From: Pseudomaricurvus albidus
GTDB taxonomy: Bacteria > Pseudomonadota > Gammaproteobacteria > Pseudomonadales > Cellvibrionaceae
Direction of reading: 5' to 3'
DNA length: 64,000 nucleotides
NCBI RefSeq assembly: GCF_018863235.1
Contig: NZ_JAHKRS010000003.1
Span: forward strand, 124,001-188,000
The notes under the pieces are model-generated. The model had not been told where the DNA came from. It saw only the letters and a program-made list of their open reading frames with translations, and ran no database searches. The translations under genes were made by a program, and so were the position numbers. The number at the start of each line of letters is the position of its first letter. Within the stretch, counting starts at the first letter, position 1. Shown in pieces: positions 29,291 to 37,821 of the stretch.

Positions 29291-29941
29291 ATGACCAATA
29301 TCGTTGTTCTTATTTCCGGCAGTGGTACGAATCTGCAAGCCCTGATCGACGCCCATCAAAAAGGCGACCTGCCCGTCAACATCGCGGCGGTAATCAGCAA
29401 TCGGCCCCAGGCATACGGTCTCGAAAGAGCCCGTCTGGCAGGCATTGAAACAGCGGTTATTGACCACACCAGGTTTGAGACCCGCGAAGACTTTGATCAG
29501 GCCCTGCAAGCCCGGATTGATGCCTGCAACCCACAGCTGGTGGTACTGGCGGGATTTATGAGAATCCTGACCGAAGGCTTCACCCGTCATTATCTGGGTC
29601 GAATGTTGAACATTCACCCATCTCTGCTGCCCAAGTACCAAGGGCTGCACACTCACCAACGAGCGCTGGATGCCGGTGATGAGATTCACGGTGTCAGCGT
29701 GCACTTTGTCACTCCGCAACTGGACGACGGTCCCAACGTCATTCAGGCCGTTGTGCCAATCCTGCCCGATGACGATGCCGCGACCCTGGCTGAACGGGTA
29801 CAGGCTCAGGAACACATTATTTATCCCATGGCGGTTGCCTGGTTTGCCGAAGGTCGTCTGCGCATGGATAATGGCGCCTGCCTGCTCGACAACACCCCTC
29901 TGCCTGCCAGCGGCTTTGTCGTTGACACCCGGGTTAACTGA
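29291..29941 (+). CDS. purN: Phosphoribosylglycinamide formyltransferase (folate-dependent)
   Basis: PurN transfers the formyl group from 10-formyl-tetrahydrofolate to GAR. The 216-residue product shows the phosphate loop ISGSGTNLQALIDAHQ near the start, the catalytic Asn-His pair in MLNIHPSLLPKYQGLHTH and the catalytic Asp in VHFVTPQLDDGPNVIQ. Length is normal. The 88-base gap to the DUF3108 gene and same direction suggest a purM-purN-DUF3108 transcript. Confidence 0.98.
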   Translation: MTNIVVLISGSGTNLQALIDAHQKGDLPVNIAAVISNRPQAYGLERARLAGIETAVIDHTRFETREDFDQALQARIDACNPQLVVLAGFMRILTEGFTRHYLGRMLNIHPSLLPKYQGLHTHQRALDAGDEIHGVSVHFVTPQLDDGPNVIQAVVPILPDDDAATLAERVQAQEHIIYPMAVAWFAEGRLRMDNGACLLDNTPLPASGFVVDTRVN

Positions 29942-30029
29942 TACACACGAGCGACACACAGACACCCGCGAGCTGATTGCCACAGGACTTGGCAACTGAC
30001 ACACAGAACTCGCCGATAAGGAGCCCCCC

Positions 30030-30794
30030 ATGACGTTTACGCTGAGACGCCTGTTTGGCATTTGCCTGATCATTACCGGCAGTCTGTCCGCCAATTCTGT
30101 CCTGGCCGAACCAGAACAGACCAAGCCCGAGCTCCCAAGTCCGTTTCACGCCGTCTATACCGCCGAATACAGCGGTCTCAGCGTCGAGGCAACCCGCACC
30201 CTGCAAGCCCTGGACGACGGCACCATGGAGTTGCGCTTTGTTGCCAAGTCCTGGCTGGCCACCATTGAGGAAGTCAGCCAGTTCGACTGGAATCCCAAAG
30301 GTCATCTGGTCCCAAAATTCTATCTCTACAATCGCAGCGGCCTTGGTCGTGACCGCAAGGCCGAGTTGAACTTTGACTGGTCCACCAACAAGGTGGTCAA
30401 CAATGTGCAGAACAAACCCTGGACCATGTCCCTGCCGGATGGCGCGCTGGACAAGCTGGGCTATCAATTACAATTGCGCACCGACATGCTCAACAAAAAA
30501 TACAAGGTCAGCTATAAGGTCGCCGACGGCGGACGCCTGAAGACCTACGACTTTGAAGTTCAAGGTCAGGAAATTCTCGACACACCGCTGGGCAAGCTGA
30601 AAACCACCCGGGTAAAACGCATACGGGACGACAACGAGCGCGTCACCATTCTCTGGCTTGCCAACGACTGGGATCACCTGCTGGTTAAAATTCAGCAGCG
30701 CGAAGAAGACGGTCAGCACTACGAAATCAATCTGGCTTCAGCCGAACTCAACGGGGTTCCGGTTAAAGGCCTTCAACCCTCGCAGCGACACTGA
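30030..30794 (+). CDS. DUF3108 periplasmic protein
   Basis: The 254-residue product has a cleavable signal (about 1-26, ending VLAEP) and a DUF3108 domain to the end, seen in FHAVYTAEYSGLSVEATRTL, the middle DGALDKLGYQLQLRTDML and GKLKTTRVKRIRDDNERVTILWLA. The predicted beta-rich fold suggests an envelope protein that binds something lipid-like, but no function is established. It follows purN in pseudomonads and relatives; the link to purine synthesis is only positional. ATG 30030 has AAGGAG 6 bases upstream. Confidence 0.92.
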   Translation: MTFTLRRLFGICLIITGSLSANSVLAEPEQTKPELPSPFHAVYTAEYSGLSVEATRTLQALDDGTMELRFVAKSWLATIEEVSQFDWNPKGHLVPKFYLYNRSGLGRDRKAELNFDWSTNKVVNNVQNKPWTMSLPDGALDKLGYQLQLRTDMLNKKYKVSYKVADGGRLKTYDFEVQGQEILDTPLGKLKTTRVKRIRDDNERVTILWLANDWDHLLVKIQQREEDGQHYEINLASAELNGVPVKGLQPSQRH

Positions 30795-30830
30795 TTATTT
30801 CAGTCCTCTGCTTCACTTAAAGGCAAAACT

Positions 30831-31319
30831 ATGACCATCACAGCAAAGAAAGTGGCCAGCATCCACTACACCCTGAAAAACGATCAGGGCGAAGTTCTCG
30901 ACAGCTCAGAAGGTCAAGAGCCTCTGGCATACCTGCAGGGTTTTCAGAATCTTGTACCCGGGCTGGAAAACGCACTGGAAGGTAAAACCGCCGGCGACAA
31001 AATCTCCGTTGTGGTGTCCCCTGAAGAAGGATACGGTGACAAAAACCCGGAGCTGATCCAGGAACTTCCACGCGACATGTTTGGCGGCATCGACAATATC
31101 GAAGTTGGCATGGCATTCCACGCTGAGACTGCTGCGGGCCAGCAGGTTGTCGAAGTGATCGACATTGAAGGTGACACCATTACCATCGATGGCAACCACC
31201 CTCTGGCGGGCGTAGACCTGCACTTTGACGTTGAGGTTCTGGAGGTGCGCGACGCAACCGAGGAAGAGCTGTTACACGGACACGTCCACGGTGACGGCGG
31301 CTGCGGTCACGACCACTGA
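30831..31319 (+). CDS. slyD: FKBP-type peptidyl-prolyl isomerase SlyD
   Basis: SlyD is a cytosolic prolyl isomerase, chaperone and nickel-binding protein. The 162-residue product has the split FKBP domain (VASIHYTLKNDQGEVLDSS, LQGFQNLVPGLENALEGKTA) with the inserted-flap domain between (SPEEGYGDKNPELIQELPRD through AETAAGQQVVEVI). It ends in a His/Cys/Asp tail HGHVHGDGGCGHDH that would bind metal. The tail is shorter than in Escherichia coli. It has its own AAAGG ribosome site and a hairpin after its stop. Confidence 0.95.
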   Translation: MTITAKKVASIHYTLKNDQGEVLDSSEGQEPLAYLQGFQNLVPGLENALEGKTAGDKISVVVSPEEGYGDKNPELIQELPRDMFGGIDNIEVGMAFHAETAAGQQVVEVIDIEGDTITIDGNHPLAGVDLHFDVEVLEVRDATEEELLHGHVHGDGGCGHDH

Positions 31320-31333
31320 TCTTATCGGCTGAT

Positions 31334-31366
31334 GTTACGGGCCGCTGCAAAAGCGTCGCCCGTAAC
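31334..31366. terminator. Hairpin between convergent slyD and the small zinc-ribbon gene
   Basis: GTTACGGGC (31334-31342) pairs with GCCCGTAAC (31358-31366); the loop holds a second CGCT/AGCG pairing. It lies 14 bases after slyD and 4 bases after the end of the convergent small gene. The T-runs are short, so it may be a weak terminator or an RNA stabiliser. Confidence 0.55.
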
Positions 31367-31370
31367 TGCT

Positions 31371-31556
31371 TTAATCTGTCCGTACTTTTCGGTCGCCGCA
31401 GCGCTCGCACTGATAAATCGTGACCAGCTTTCCCTGTTTGACATCAAACTGCTTCTCCTGCACCACCTTCCACTTGTGGAAGCCACTGCGACACAGGGTT
31501 TTGCCTTTGTGTTTTTGCGCGGCCGTAGGCCGTTTGAACTTAATAACCTCACCCAC
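31371..31556 (-). CDS. Small zinc-ribbon protein, function unknown
   Basis: A 61-residue basic protein. An N-terminal MGEVIKFKRPTAAQKHKGK segment is followed by CRSGFHKWKVVQEKQF and a C-terminal CERCGDRKVRTD, so a single Cys/His plus a CxxC pair could hold one zinc ion. The composition and codon use look coding, and GTG 31556 has GAGG 7 bases upstream. I recall similar small proteins in pseudomonads without assigned function. It is convergent with slyD and divergent from the nrdA control region, so its promoter lies in that region. Confidence 0.8.
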   Translation of the reverse strand: MGEVIKFKRPTAAQKHKGKTLCRSGFHKWKVVQEKQFDVKQGKLVTIYQCERCGDRKVRTD

Positions 31557-31745
31557 TCCCCAACCTCACCAGTAAGCGCCCTCAATTCAGGCTTATCCAA
31601 TAATTGTCCACAGCTCACAGAATGGCACCGACACAAACACAATGCCCGAAACCGGAGTCAGACGCCAGATAAATGACGCCCTCATTTGGCGCGCAGTCTA
31701 GCACGCGACACTGTTTAACCACAGACCAACCTGCACAGAGATAAA

Positions 31746-31792
31746 GCACTATATCTAGTAGTGCACCAGAGAAAAACCACAAGATAGGTTAC
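31746..31792. promoter_or_regulatory. Candidate NrdR box pair 1
   Basis: GCACTATATCTAGTAG (31746-31761) matches 9 of the 10 core bases of the NrdR box as I recall it (CwATATATwG inside a 16-base palindrome). Exactly 31 bases on, CCACAAGATAGGTTAC (31777-31792) matches only 6 of 10. A 31-base offset is the usual spacing for NrdR box pairs. The pair lies about 190 bases upstream of the leftward zinc-ribbon gene and 800 bases upstream of nrdA, so which gene it serves is open. Confidence 0.4.
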
Positions 31793-31919
31793 AAATATTA
31801 AACTTTTCTTATAGGACAAAAAGTTATAACGGCATTTTTGAGCGTCTATTTTTACCCCGGGACAGGCCTCGCCTGATTTGGCAGATTAGTGACTACTGAC
31901 ACCCAGGCTTACACACATT

Positions 31920-31928
31920 TTATCCACA
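31920..31928 (+). promoter_or_regulatory. DnaA box (TTATCCACA)
   Basis: A perfect consensus DnaA-binding nonamer. A one-mismatch copy, TTGTCCACA, lies at 31604-31612. In Escherichia coli DnaA binds upstream of nrdAB and sets cell-cycle timing of ribonucleotide reductase, so this position is meaningful. A nonamer can occur by chance, so confidence is moderate. Confidence 0.55.
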
Positions 31929-31967
31929 AGAAATCACCAGCCTTATCGTCTTGCAATCCGACCTTTA

Positions 31968-32014
31968 CCGCTTTATCTTGTATTCAACGAATCAATGACC
32001 CCTATATATTGGGG
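31968..32014. promoter_or_regulatory. nrdA: Candidate NrdR box pair 2
   Basis: CCCCTATATATTGGGG (31999-32014) is a palindrome with a full match to the recalled NrdR core. Exactly 31 bases upstream, CCGCTTTATCTTGTAT (31968-31983) matches 8 of 10 core bases. NrdR is the dATP/ATP-sensing repressor of ribonucleotide reductase operons and binds pairs of boxes on one face of DNA. The central TATATA could also be the -10 box of an nrdA promoter, so NrdR binding would cover it; the leader would then be about 570 bases. Confidence 0.6.
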
Positions 32015-32046
32015 TTGGCATCCAGATCTGAACAAACGCGTGTCAA

Positions 32047-32190
32047 GTGAAAAACCGTTTTTTTAAACGGCAAAGCTCTGAAAATGCACAGTCAGTACAG
32101 GCGGCAGACAAAGAGTTCACTGAACGTGCGCGGGAAAGCCTGAATGGCACGCTTTTCGTTCAGATTACCTCCCCCCAGGGGAAGGAATAG
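32047..32190 (+). CDS. Possible 47-residue leader ORF before nrdA
   Basis: A short frame from GTG 32047 to TAG 32188-32190. It begins MKNRFFKRQSSENAQSVQAA and ends ITSPQGKE. The residue mix (Glu, Ala, Gln, Arg rich) looks coding, and an in-frame stop at 32029-32031 bounds it upstream. No clear ribosome site is present and I recognise no family. It could be a short leader peptide, the remnant of a gene, or chance. Confidence 0.3.
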   Translation: MKNRFFKRQSSENAQSVQAADKEFTERARESLNGTLFVQITSPQGKE

Positions 32191-32585
32191 ATACTCGGAA
32201 CTGTAGCAAACGGACTGGCGACACCGATTGTATTTGAGCAACTCATGTATCTGCGCAACGGCTTACATGAGAAACGGCCGCTCCAGAAGGCACGTCCGTG
32301 CCATATCCGTAGAGCACCGCGAAGCAATATCGCTTCTCTGGGTATGCCATTTGATAGTCAGTGCACGATGTGCACAACATGCAAAAAAGATTGCAACAGT
32401 ATTTTCTTACACAAAAACGTTTATTAGCGGTACCGATTTTCCGGATTCAGGACCTTTGAGAACAGCCAATGCGGTTTTCTGCAGATCGTTTCAGCAGGCC
32501 AAAGACTGTTGAAACTCCTGACCCGGTAAAAGTTGTAACACCACGATAACAAACACAAAACCATGCACCATACGCGGAGACGTAC
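32191..32585. other. nrdA leader, remaining part
   Basis: No convincing gene. A GGCAC/GTGCC hairpin lies near 32290-32303. The octamer-like GTGCAC occurs twice, three bases apart, at about 32361-32375. GTTTCAGCAG (32487-32496) can pair, with one mismatch, with CTGTTGAAAC (32505-32514). The nrdA ribosome site (GGAGA) is just before the ATG. Confidence 0.4.
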
Positions 32586-35495
32586 ATGCACACTGATTCT
32601 GATGTGACAGCAACTTCAGCACCAGCCAACGCCCCACAGGCGAGCCCGGCCAGCAACACCACGGTTGCGGCAACCACCCCCGGTCAACTGCGTGTGATCA
32701 AGCGCAACGGCACCGTTGTTGCCTACGACGAGAGCAAGATCTCTGTCGCCATGACCAAGGCCTTTCTTGCCGTTGAAGGTGGCACCGCTGCCGCCTCCAG
32801 CCGTGTGCACGAAACCGTTGCCTCACTGACCAGTCAGATTTCTGCCACGTTCAAGCGTCGCATGCCCTCTGGTGGCACTATTCACATTGAAGACATCCAG
32901 GATCAGGTTGAATTGATCCTGATGCGCTCCGGCGAACAAAAAATCGCCCGTGACTACGTTCTGTACCGCGAAGAACACGCCCGCATGCGTGCCAGCAGCG
33001 GCAACGCGGTTGTACCCGATGCAGAATACCCTGCCATGAACGTTGTCATGCCTGACGGCCAGCTGCAGCCACTGGACATCGCACGTGTACGCACCATTGT
33101 TGAGGAAGCCTGTGCCGATCTGACCGGCGTCGAGCCGAAAGCGATTCTGGACGAGGCCATGCGCAACCTGTACGACGGCGTATCCCTGGAAGACGTCAAC
33201 ACGTCTCTGGTGATCACTGCCCGTACTCTGGTCGAAAAAGAGCCCAACTACTCCTACGCCACTGCCCGTCTGCTGCTGGACAAGCTGCGTACCGAAGCAC
33301 TGAACTTTATGGGTCTGGCTCTGACAGCCACCCAAACCGACATGAACACCCTGTACGCCCAGGCTCTGCCTGCCTACATCCAGAAGGGTGTAGAGCTGCA
33401 ACTGCTGGCGCCAAACTTGCTGGATTACGATCTGGTGAAACTGGGTGCGGCACTGGACGCCAGCGGCGACCTTCAATTCAGCTATCTGGGACTGCAAACC
33501 CTGTATGACCGCTACTTCATCCACTCGGAAGAAGGGGTTCGCTTTGAACTGCCTCAGGTCTTCTTTATGCGTGTTGCCATGGGTCTGGCCTACGAAGAGG
33601 ACAACCGTGAAGAGCGTGCCATTGAATTCTACAAGCTGCTGAGCTCTTTCGATTACATGAGCTCCACCCCGACGCTGTTCAACGCCGGCACCCTGCGGCC
33701 GCAGCTGTCTTCCTGCTACCTGACCACCGTGCCTGACGATCTGCACGGTATCTACGGCGCCATGCAGGATAACGCCATGCTGTCCAAGTGGGCAGGCGGT
33801 CTGGGCAACGACTGGACTCCGGTTCGCTCTCTGGGCGCCTACATCAAAGGCACCAACGGCAAGTCTCAGGGCGTTGTTCCTTTCCTGAAAGTGGCCAACG
33901 ATACCGCCGTTGCGGTTAACCAGGGCGGCAAGCGCAAGGGCGCTGTCTGTGCCTATCTCGAAACCTGGCACCTGGACATTGAAGAGTTCCTGGAGCTGCG
34001 CAAGAACACCGGTGATGACCGCCGTCGTACTCACGATATGAACACCGCCAACTGGGTACCGGATCTGTTCATGAAGCGTGTCTTCGACGACAAGGAATGG
34101 ACCCTGTTCTCACCTAACGATGTGCCCGAACTGCACGACCTCTACGGCCAGGCTTTCCAGGACAAATACGAAGAGTACGAGCGCAAGGCAGCCAACGGTG
34201 AAGTGCGCATCTTCAAAACCGTCAAAGCGGTTGATCTGTGGCGCAAAATGCTGGGCATGCTGTTTGAAACCGGCCACCCATGGGTCACGTTTAAAGACGC
34301 CTGTAACCTGCGCAGTCCGCAGCAACACGTGGGCGTGGTTCACTCGTCCAACCTGTGTACCGAGATTACTTTGAACACCACCGCCGGCGACGAAATCGCT
34401 GTGTGTAACCTGGGTTCTGTGAACCTGGCTCAGCACATCGTCGACGGCCAGCTGGACATGGCCAAGCTGGAAAGTACCGTGCGCACCGCTGTACGCATGC
34501 TGGATAACGTCATCGACATCAACTACTACTCCGTGGAAGCCGCACGCACGTCAAACATGCGCCACCGCCCTGTAGGTCTGGGTCTGATGGGTTTCCAGGA
34601 CGCCCTCTACAAAATGGGTTACGCCTACAGCTCTGAAGACGCCGTTGAGTTTGCCGACCGCTCCATGGAAGCCATCAGCTTCTTCGCCATCGACGCCTCC
34701 AGCGAGCTGGCCAAAGAGCGCGGCGCCTACTCTTCTTTTGAAGGTTCTCTGTGGAGCAAAGGCACCCTGCCGATCGACTCTATCGAGCTGCTGGCACAAA
34801 ACCGTGGCGAGCAGTACATCAAGGTTGACCGCAGCCAGACTCTGGCGTGGGACGCACTGCGTGAGAAGGTGAAAACCCAGGGTATGCGTAACTCCAACGT
34901 GATGGCGATTGCCCCGACGGCAACCATTGCCAACATCACTGGCGTGTCGCAATCCATTGAGCCGACCTACCAGAACCTGTACGTAAAATCGAACCTGTCC
35001 GGCGAGTTCACTGTCGTAAACCCATACCTGGTTCGCGATCTGAAAGACCGCGGCCTGTGGGATTCGGTCATGGTTAACGACCTGAAATACTATGAGGGTT
35101 CCGTTCAGAAAATCGACCGTATCCCGGCCGACCTGAAAGCCCGCTACTCCACTGCGTTCGAAGTTGAGCCGCGCTGGATTGTGGAAGCCGCCAGCCGTCG
35201 CCAGAAGTGGATCGATCAGGCTCAGAGCCTGAACCTCTACATCGCCGGCGCCAACGGCAAGAAACTGGACATCACCTACCGCATGGCGTGGTTCCACGGT
35301 CTGAAGACCACTTACTACTTGCGTGCGCTGTCGGCCACAACCACCGAGAAGTCCACCATCGAAAGCGGCACGCTGAATGCGGTTTCCTCCGCAGCGGCAG
35401 CTCCGGCAGCCAGCGCAGCTCCTGCTGAACCACAGGCAGCACCGGTACCACTGGCCTGCTCACTGGACGATCCGGACTGTGAGGCGTGTCAGTAA
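32586..35495 (+). CDS. nrdA: Class Ia ribonucleoside-diphosphate reductase, alpha subunit
   Basis: NrdA reduces ribonucleoside diphosphates. The 969-residue product has an Ala/Pro-rich start. Then comes an ATP-cone (about 36-140: LRVIKRNGTVVAYDESKI), a second, diverged cone-like region (about 150-245) and the catalytic barrel. Active-site residues are visible: Cys377 (SSCYLTTVP), Asn589/Cys591/Glu593 (NLCTE), Cys607 (AVCNLGS), radical-transfer Tyr910-Tyr911 and the C-terminal redox pair CEAC (965-968). Two cones are known from pseudomonad NrdA, where the outer one senses dATP. It is well over the 761 residues of Escherichia coli for this reason. nrdB follows after 136 bases. Confidence 0.97.
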   Translation: MHTDSDVTATSAPANAPQASPASNTTVAATTPGQLRVIKRNGTVVAYDESKISVAMTKAFLAVEGGTAAASSRVHETVASLTSQISATFKRRMPSGGTIHIEDIQDQVELILMRSGEQKIARDYVLYREEHARMRASSGNAVVPDAEYPAMNVVMPDGQLQPLDIARVRTIVEEACADLTGVEPKAILDEAMRNLYDGVSLEDVNTSLVITARTLVEKEPNYSYATARLLLDKLRTEALNFMGLALTATQTDMNTLYAQALPAYIQKGVELQLLAPNLLDYDLVKLGAALDASGDLQFSYLGLQTLYDRYFIHSEEGVRFELPQVFFMRVAMGLAYEEDNREERAIEFYKLLSSFDYMSSTPTLFNAGTLRPQLSSCYLTTVPDDLHGIYGAMQDNAMLSKWAGGLGNDWTPVRSLGAYIKGTNGKSQGVVPFLKVANDTAVAVNQGGKRKGAVCAYLETWHLDIEEFLELRKNTGDDRRRTHDMNTANWVPDLFMKRVFDDKEWTLFSPNDVPELHDLYGQAFQDKYEEYERKAANGEVRIFKTVKAVDLWRKMLGMLFETGHPWVTFKDACNLRSPQQHVGVVHSSNLCTEITLNTTAGDEIAVCNLGSVNLAQHIVDGQLDMAKLESTVRTAVRMLDNVIDINYYSVEAARTSNMRHRPVGLGLMGFQDALYKMGYAYSSEDAVEFADRSMEAISFFAIDASSELAKERGAYSSFEGSLWSKGTLPIDSIELLAQNRGEQYIKVDRSQTLAWDALREKVKTQGMRNSNVMAIAPTATIANITGVSQSIEPTYQNLYVKSNLSGEFTVVNPYLVRDLKDRGLWDSVMVNDLKYYEGSVQKIDRIPADLKARYSTAFEVEPRWIVEAASRRQKWIDQAQSLNLYIAGANGKKLDITYRMAWFHGLKTTYYLRALSATTTEKSTIESGTLNAVSSAAAAPAASAAPAEPQAAPVPLACSLDDPDCEACQ

Positions 35496-35631
35496 CTGAC
35501 CGCGGAAAACTGAAAGGAGAGGCGTTAATCGTCTCCCCTTTCAGAGCAAACCGAACGATTCCTACACGATCTATCGCAAACACCGTCACAGAAAAACAAT
35601 AACAAAAGACCAAACATTAAGGATTTGAAAC

Positions 35632-36894
35632 ATGCTGAGTTGGGACGATTACCAAGACGAAGCGACAACTGCACCACCTATTGCACCAAAAACTCCGGAA
35701 CCAAAGGCAGCGCCACAACAAGCGGCCCCACAACCCGCAGCTGCAGAACAAGCACAGCCTAGCACTGAAACCAGCAAGCGCCCTGCCGCTCCGGCTGGCA
35801 GCCCGGTCGCACGTGCACGTGAAGCCGTATCAGAACTGGATCCGGCACCGGGCCTGGAAGAACTGGAAATGGGTGCCGCCCGTGTTGCCGTTGATGAAAA
35901 ACGCATGATCAACTGCCGCGCCGATGTAAACCAGCTGGTGCCTTTTAAATACGACTGGGCCTGGCAGAAGTATCTGGACGGCTGTGCCAACCACTGGATG
36001 CCCCAGGAAGTGAACATGACGGCAGACATCGCTTTGTGGAAAAGCAAAGATGGCCTGACCGCCGATGAGCGCCGCATCATCATGCGCTCACTGGGTTACT
36101 TCTCTACCGCTGACAGCCTGGTGGCCAACAACCTGATTCTGGCGATCTATCGCCACATCACCAACCCGGAAGCACGTCAGTACCTGTTGCGTCAGGCATT
36201 TGAGGAAGCGATTCACACTCACGCTTACCAGTACTGCGTCGAGTCTCTGGGCATGGACGAGGGCGAAGTCTTCAACATGTACCGCGAGATTCCGTCCGTG
36301 GCCAAAAAAGCTGCGTGGAGCATCAATCACACTCAAGGGCTGTCCAACCCCGAGTTCAAGACTGGCACTCCGGAAACAGATCAGGAGCTGCTGCGTAACC
36401 TGATTGGTTTCTACGCGGTGACTGAAGGCATCTTCTTCTACTGTGGCTTTACTCAAATTCTGTCCATGGGTCGCCGCAACAAGATGACCGGTGTTGCCGA
36501 GCAGTTCCAGTACATCCTGCGTGATGAATCCATGCACCTGAACTTCGGTATCGATGTCATCAACCAGATCAAACTGGAAAACCCGCACCTGTGGACCGAA
36601 GAGTTCAAACAGGAAGTGATCCAGATGATTCTCGAAGGCACCGAGCTTGAAATCGCCTACGCTCGCGACTCCATGCCTCGCGGTGTACTGGGCATGAACG
36701 CTGCCATGATGGAAGAGTATCTGCAGTTCATCGCCAACCGTCGTCTGGCACAGTTGGGTCTGGCTGAACAGTTCCCGGGCGTTCAAAACCCGTTCCCGTG
36801 GATGAGTGAAATCATGGATTTGCGCAAAGAGAAAAACTTCTTTGAAACTCGTGTTATCGAGTATCAAACAGGTGGCGCACTGAGCTGGGATTAA
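35632..36894 (+). CDS. nrdB: Class Ia ribonucleoside-diphosphate reductase, beta subunit
   Basis: NrdB supplies the tyrosyl radical from a di-iron centre. The 420-residue product has a Pro/Ala/Gln-rich N-terminal extension of about 60 residues and a ferritin-like domain. Iron ligands and the radical tyrosine are visible: Glu192, His195 and Tyr199 in [12 protein letters not shown], the glutamate in [12 protein letters not shown], and the Glu/His pair in [12 protein letters not shown]. The C-terminus GGALSWD is the peptide that docks on NrdA. The protein also begins MLSWDDY, echoing that peptide. ATG 35632 has AAGGA 8 bases upstream. Confidence 0.97.
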   Translation: MLSWDDYQDEATTAPPIAPKTPEPKAAPQQAAPQPAAAEQAQPSTETSKRPAAPAGSPVARAREAVSELDPAPGLEELEMGAARVAVDEKRMINCRADVNQLVPFKYDWAWQKYLDGCANHWMPQEVNMTADIALWKSKDGLTADERRIIMRSLGYFSTADSLVANNLILAIYRHITNPEARQYLLRQAFEEAIHTHAYQYCVESLGMDEGEVFNMYREIPSVAKKAAWSINHTQGLSNPEFKTGTPETDQELLRNLIGFYAVTEGIFFYCGFTQILSMGRRNKMTGVAEQFQYILRDESMHLNFGIDVINQIKLENPHLWTEEFKQEVIQMILEGTELEIAYARDSMPRGVLGMNAAMMEEYLQFIANRRLAQLGLAEQFPGVQNPFPWMSEIMDLRKEKNFFETRVIEYQTGGALSWD

Positions 36895-36958
36895 TATTAT
36901 AAGGCTGCTGTTCGACAGCCCGGTATTAATCATACCCGGCAAGTTGTGCTGGGATTAA

Positions 36959-36980
36959 GCAGCCATCTGCGGATGGCTGC
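36959..36980 (+). repeat. Hairpin after nrdB
   Basis: GCAGCCATC and GATGGCTGC form a 9-bp stem with a four-base loop. A smaller GGCTG/CAGCC hairpin lies at about 36903-36920 and CCGGTAT/ATACCCGG just after it. No long T-run follows, so these may protect the 3' end of the nrdAB transcript or act as a weak terminator. Confidence 0.55.
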
Positions 36981-37057
36981 TGCTGTTAATCCCCCCGAAT
37001 GGTTGCGGTTTACCCGCGCTGTTCATGGTTAAAAACAATAAAACCAAGGGGTACACA

Positions 37058-37270
37058 ATGAACCACAAACACCGCACACAGAACGACTCTCTGTCAGCAG
37101 AGGACATACTGATCGCGCTGGACCAGCTGGATCAGACTGTCGAAGTCATGGGCGCCGTCATCAAGCGCTTGAAACGCAATCTCGAGCAAACCACCCCCAA
37201 ACACCCGCCACAAGATTCTTCTCCTCCTGCTTTCGATTTCACCAATCTGCCAGGCAAAGGCTGGCATTAA
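37058..37270 (+). CDS. Small helical protein, function unknown
   Basis: A 70-residue product. The frame opens at 37025, but ATG 37058 has AAGGGG 6 bases upstream and is preferred. The central SAEDILIALDQLDQTVEVMG with the following IKRLKRNLEQ would form one amphipathic helix or a short coiled coil, followed by a Pro/Ser-rich tail ending LPGKGWH. I recognise no family. It lies 163 bases after nrdB in the same direction. Confidence 0.7.
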   Translation: MNHKHRTQNDSLSAEDILIALDQLDQTVEVMGAVIKRLKRNLEQTTPKHPPQDSSPPAFDFTNLPGKGWH

Positions 37271-37369
37271 CGCCATGACCGTGCACCGGCTGACGGATAA
37301 ACCATCCATCGCTCTAACGCAGTCATTGCGACACTCAACAACAATAACTGAAACCCGGAGATTTTTGCC

Positions 37370-37783
37370 GTGAGTGGACTGACAACATCTGCAAGTCATG
37401 TGCGCGCCGCCGTTTTGGAGCCCGCGGTCAGCACCTATTCCGCCAACCACAAGTACAAACAGCTGGCTCGCATCCTGCTCCATCTGAGAAATGATTTACA
37501 CCTGGATCAACCCCAGCTGGCCATGCCGACCAGCGCCATGATCGAACATCTCGTGTTTAATTGCCCCCTGTCACTGCTGGAAGGTGATGACTGGCAACAG
37601 ATCATCATTCACACACTGGACTACTTGATCAGCCAACTGGGCCCCAGTGGCAGCGCTGACGGTCTGTTTTTACGCAGCGACTGCGATCAGCCCCTGTTCC
37701 CCAATGAAGAGCTGTTTGACTCACAGGACGCCTATCTGTTTGCCCGAACACTCCTCCGACAACAGCAACAGGTGTTTGAATAA
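37370..37783 (+). CDS. Conserved-looking protein, function unknown
   Basis: A 137-residue, probably helical, acidic product with no signal or membrane segment. Features include YSANHKYKQLARILLHLRND near the start, a central TSAMIEHLVFNCPLSLLEGD, and SQDAYLFARTLLRQQQQVFE at the end. GTG 37370 has CGGAGA 8 bases upstream and codon use resembles its neighbours, so I take it as a real gene. I recall similar proteins near nrdAB in pseudomonads but no function. Confidence 0.75.
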   Translation: MSGLTTSASHVRAAVLEPAVSTYSANHKYKQLARILLHLRNDLHLDQPQLAMPTSAMIEHLVFNCPLSLLEGDDWQQIIIHTLDYLISQLGPSGSADGLFLRSDCDQPLFPNEELFDSQDAYLFARTLLRQQQQVFE

Positions 37784-37821
37784 ACATTTGAGATGAACGC
37801 AGGGACAGGTATAGTCGTCCT

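Noticed and set aside
31600-32030. Chromosome replication origin
   Set aside because: One perfect DnaA box plus one near match is too few, there is no AT-rich unwinding region with repeats, and dnaA/dnaN/gyrB are absent. Regulation of nrdAB is the simpler reading.
32228-32512. Two overlapping short frames (94 and 60 codons) in the nrdA leader
   Set aside because: The residue mix is Cys/Arg rich and not gene-like, the two frames overlap in different registers, and no ribosome site is present.
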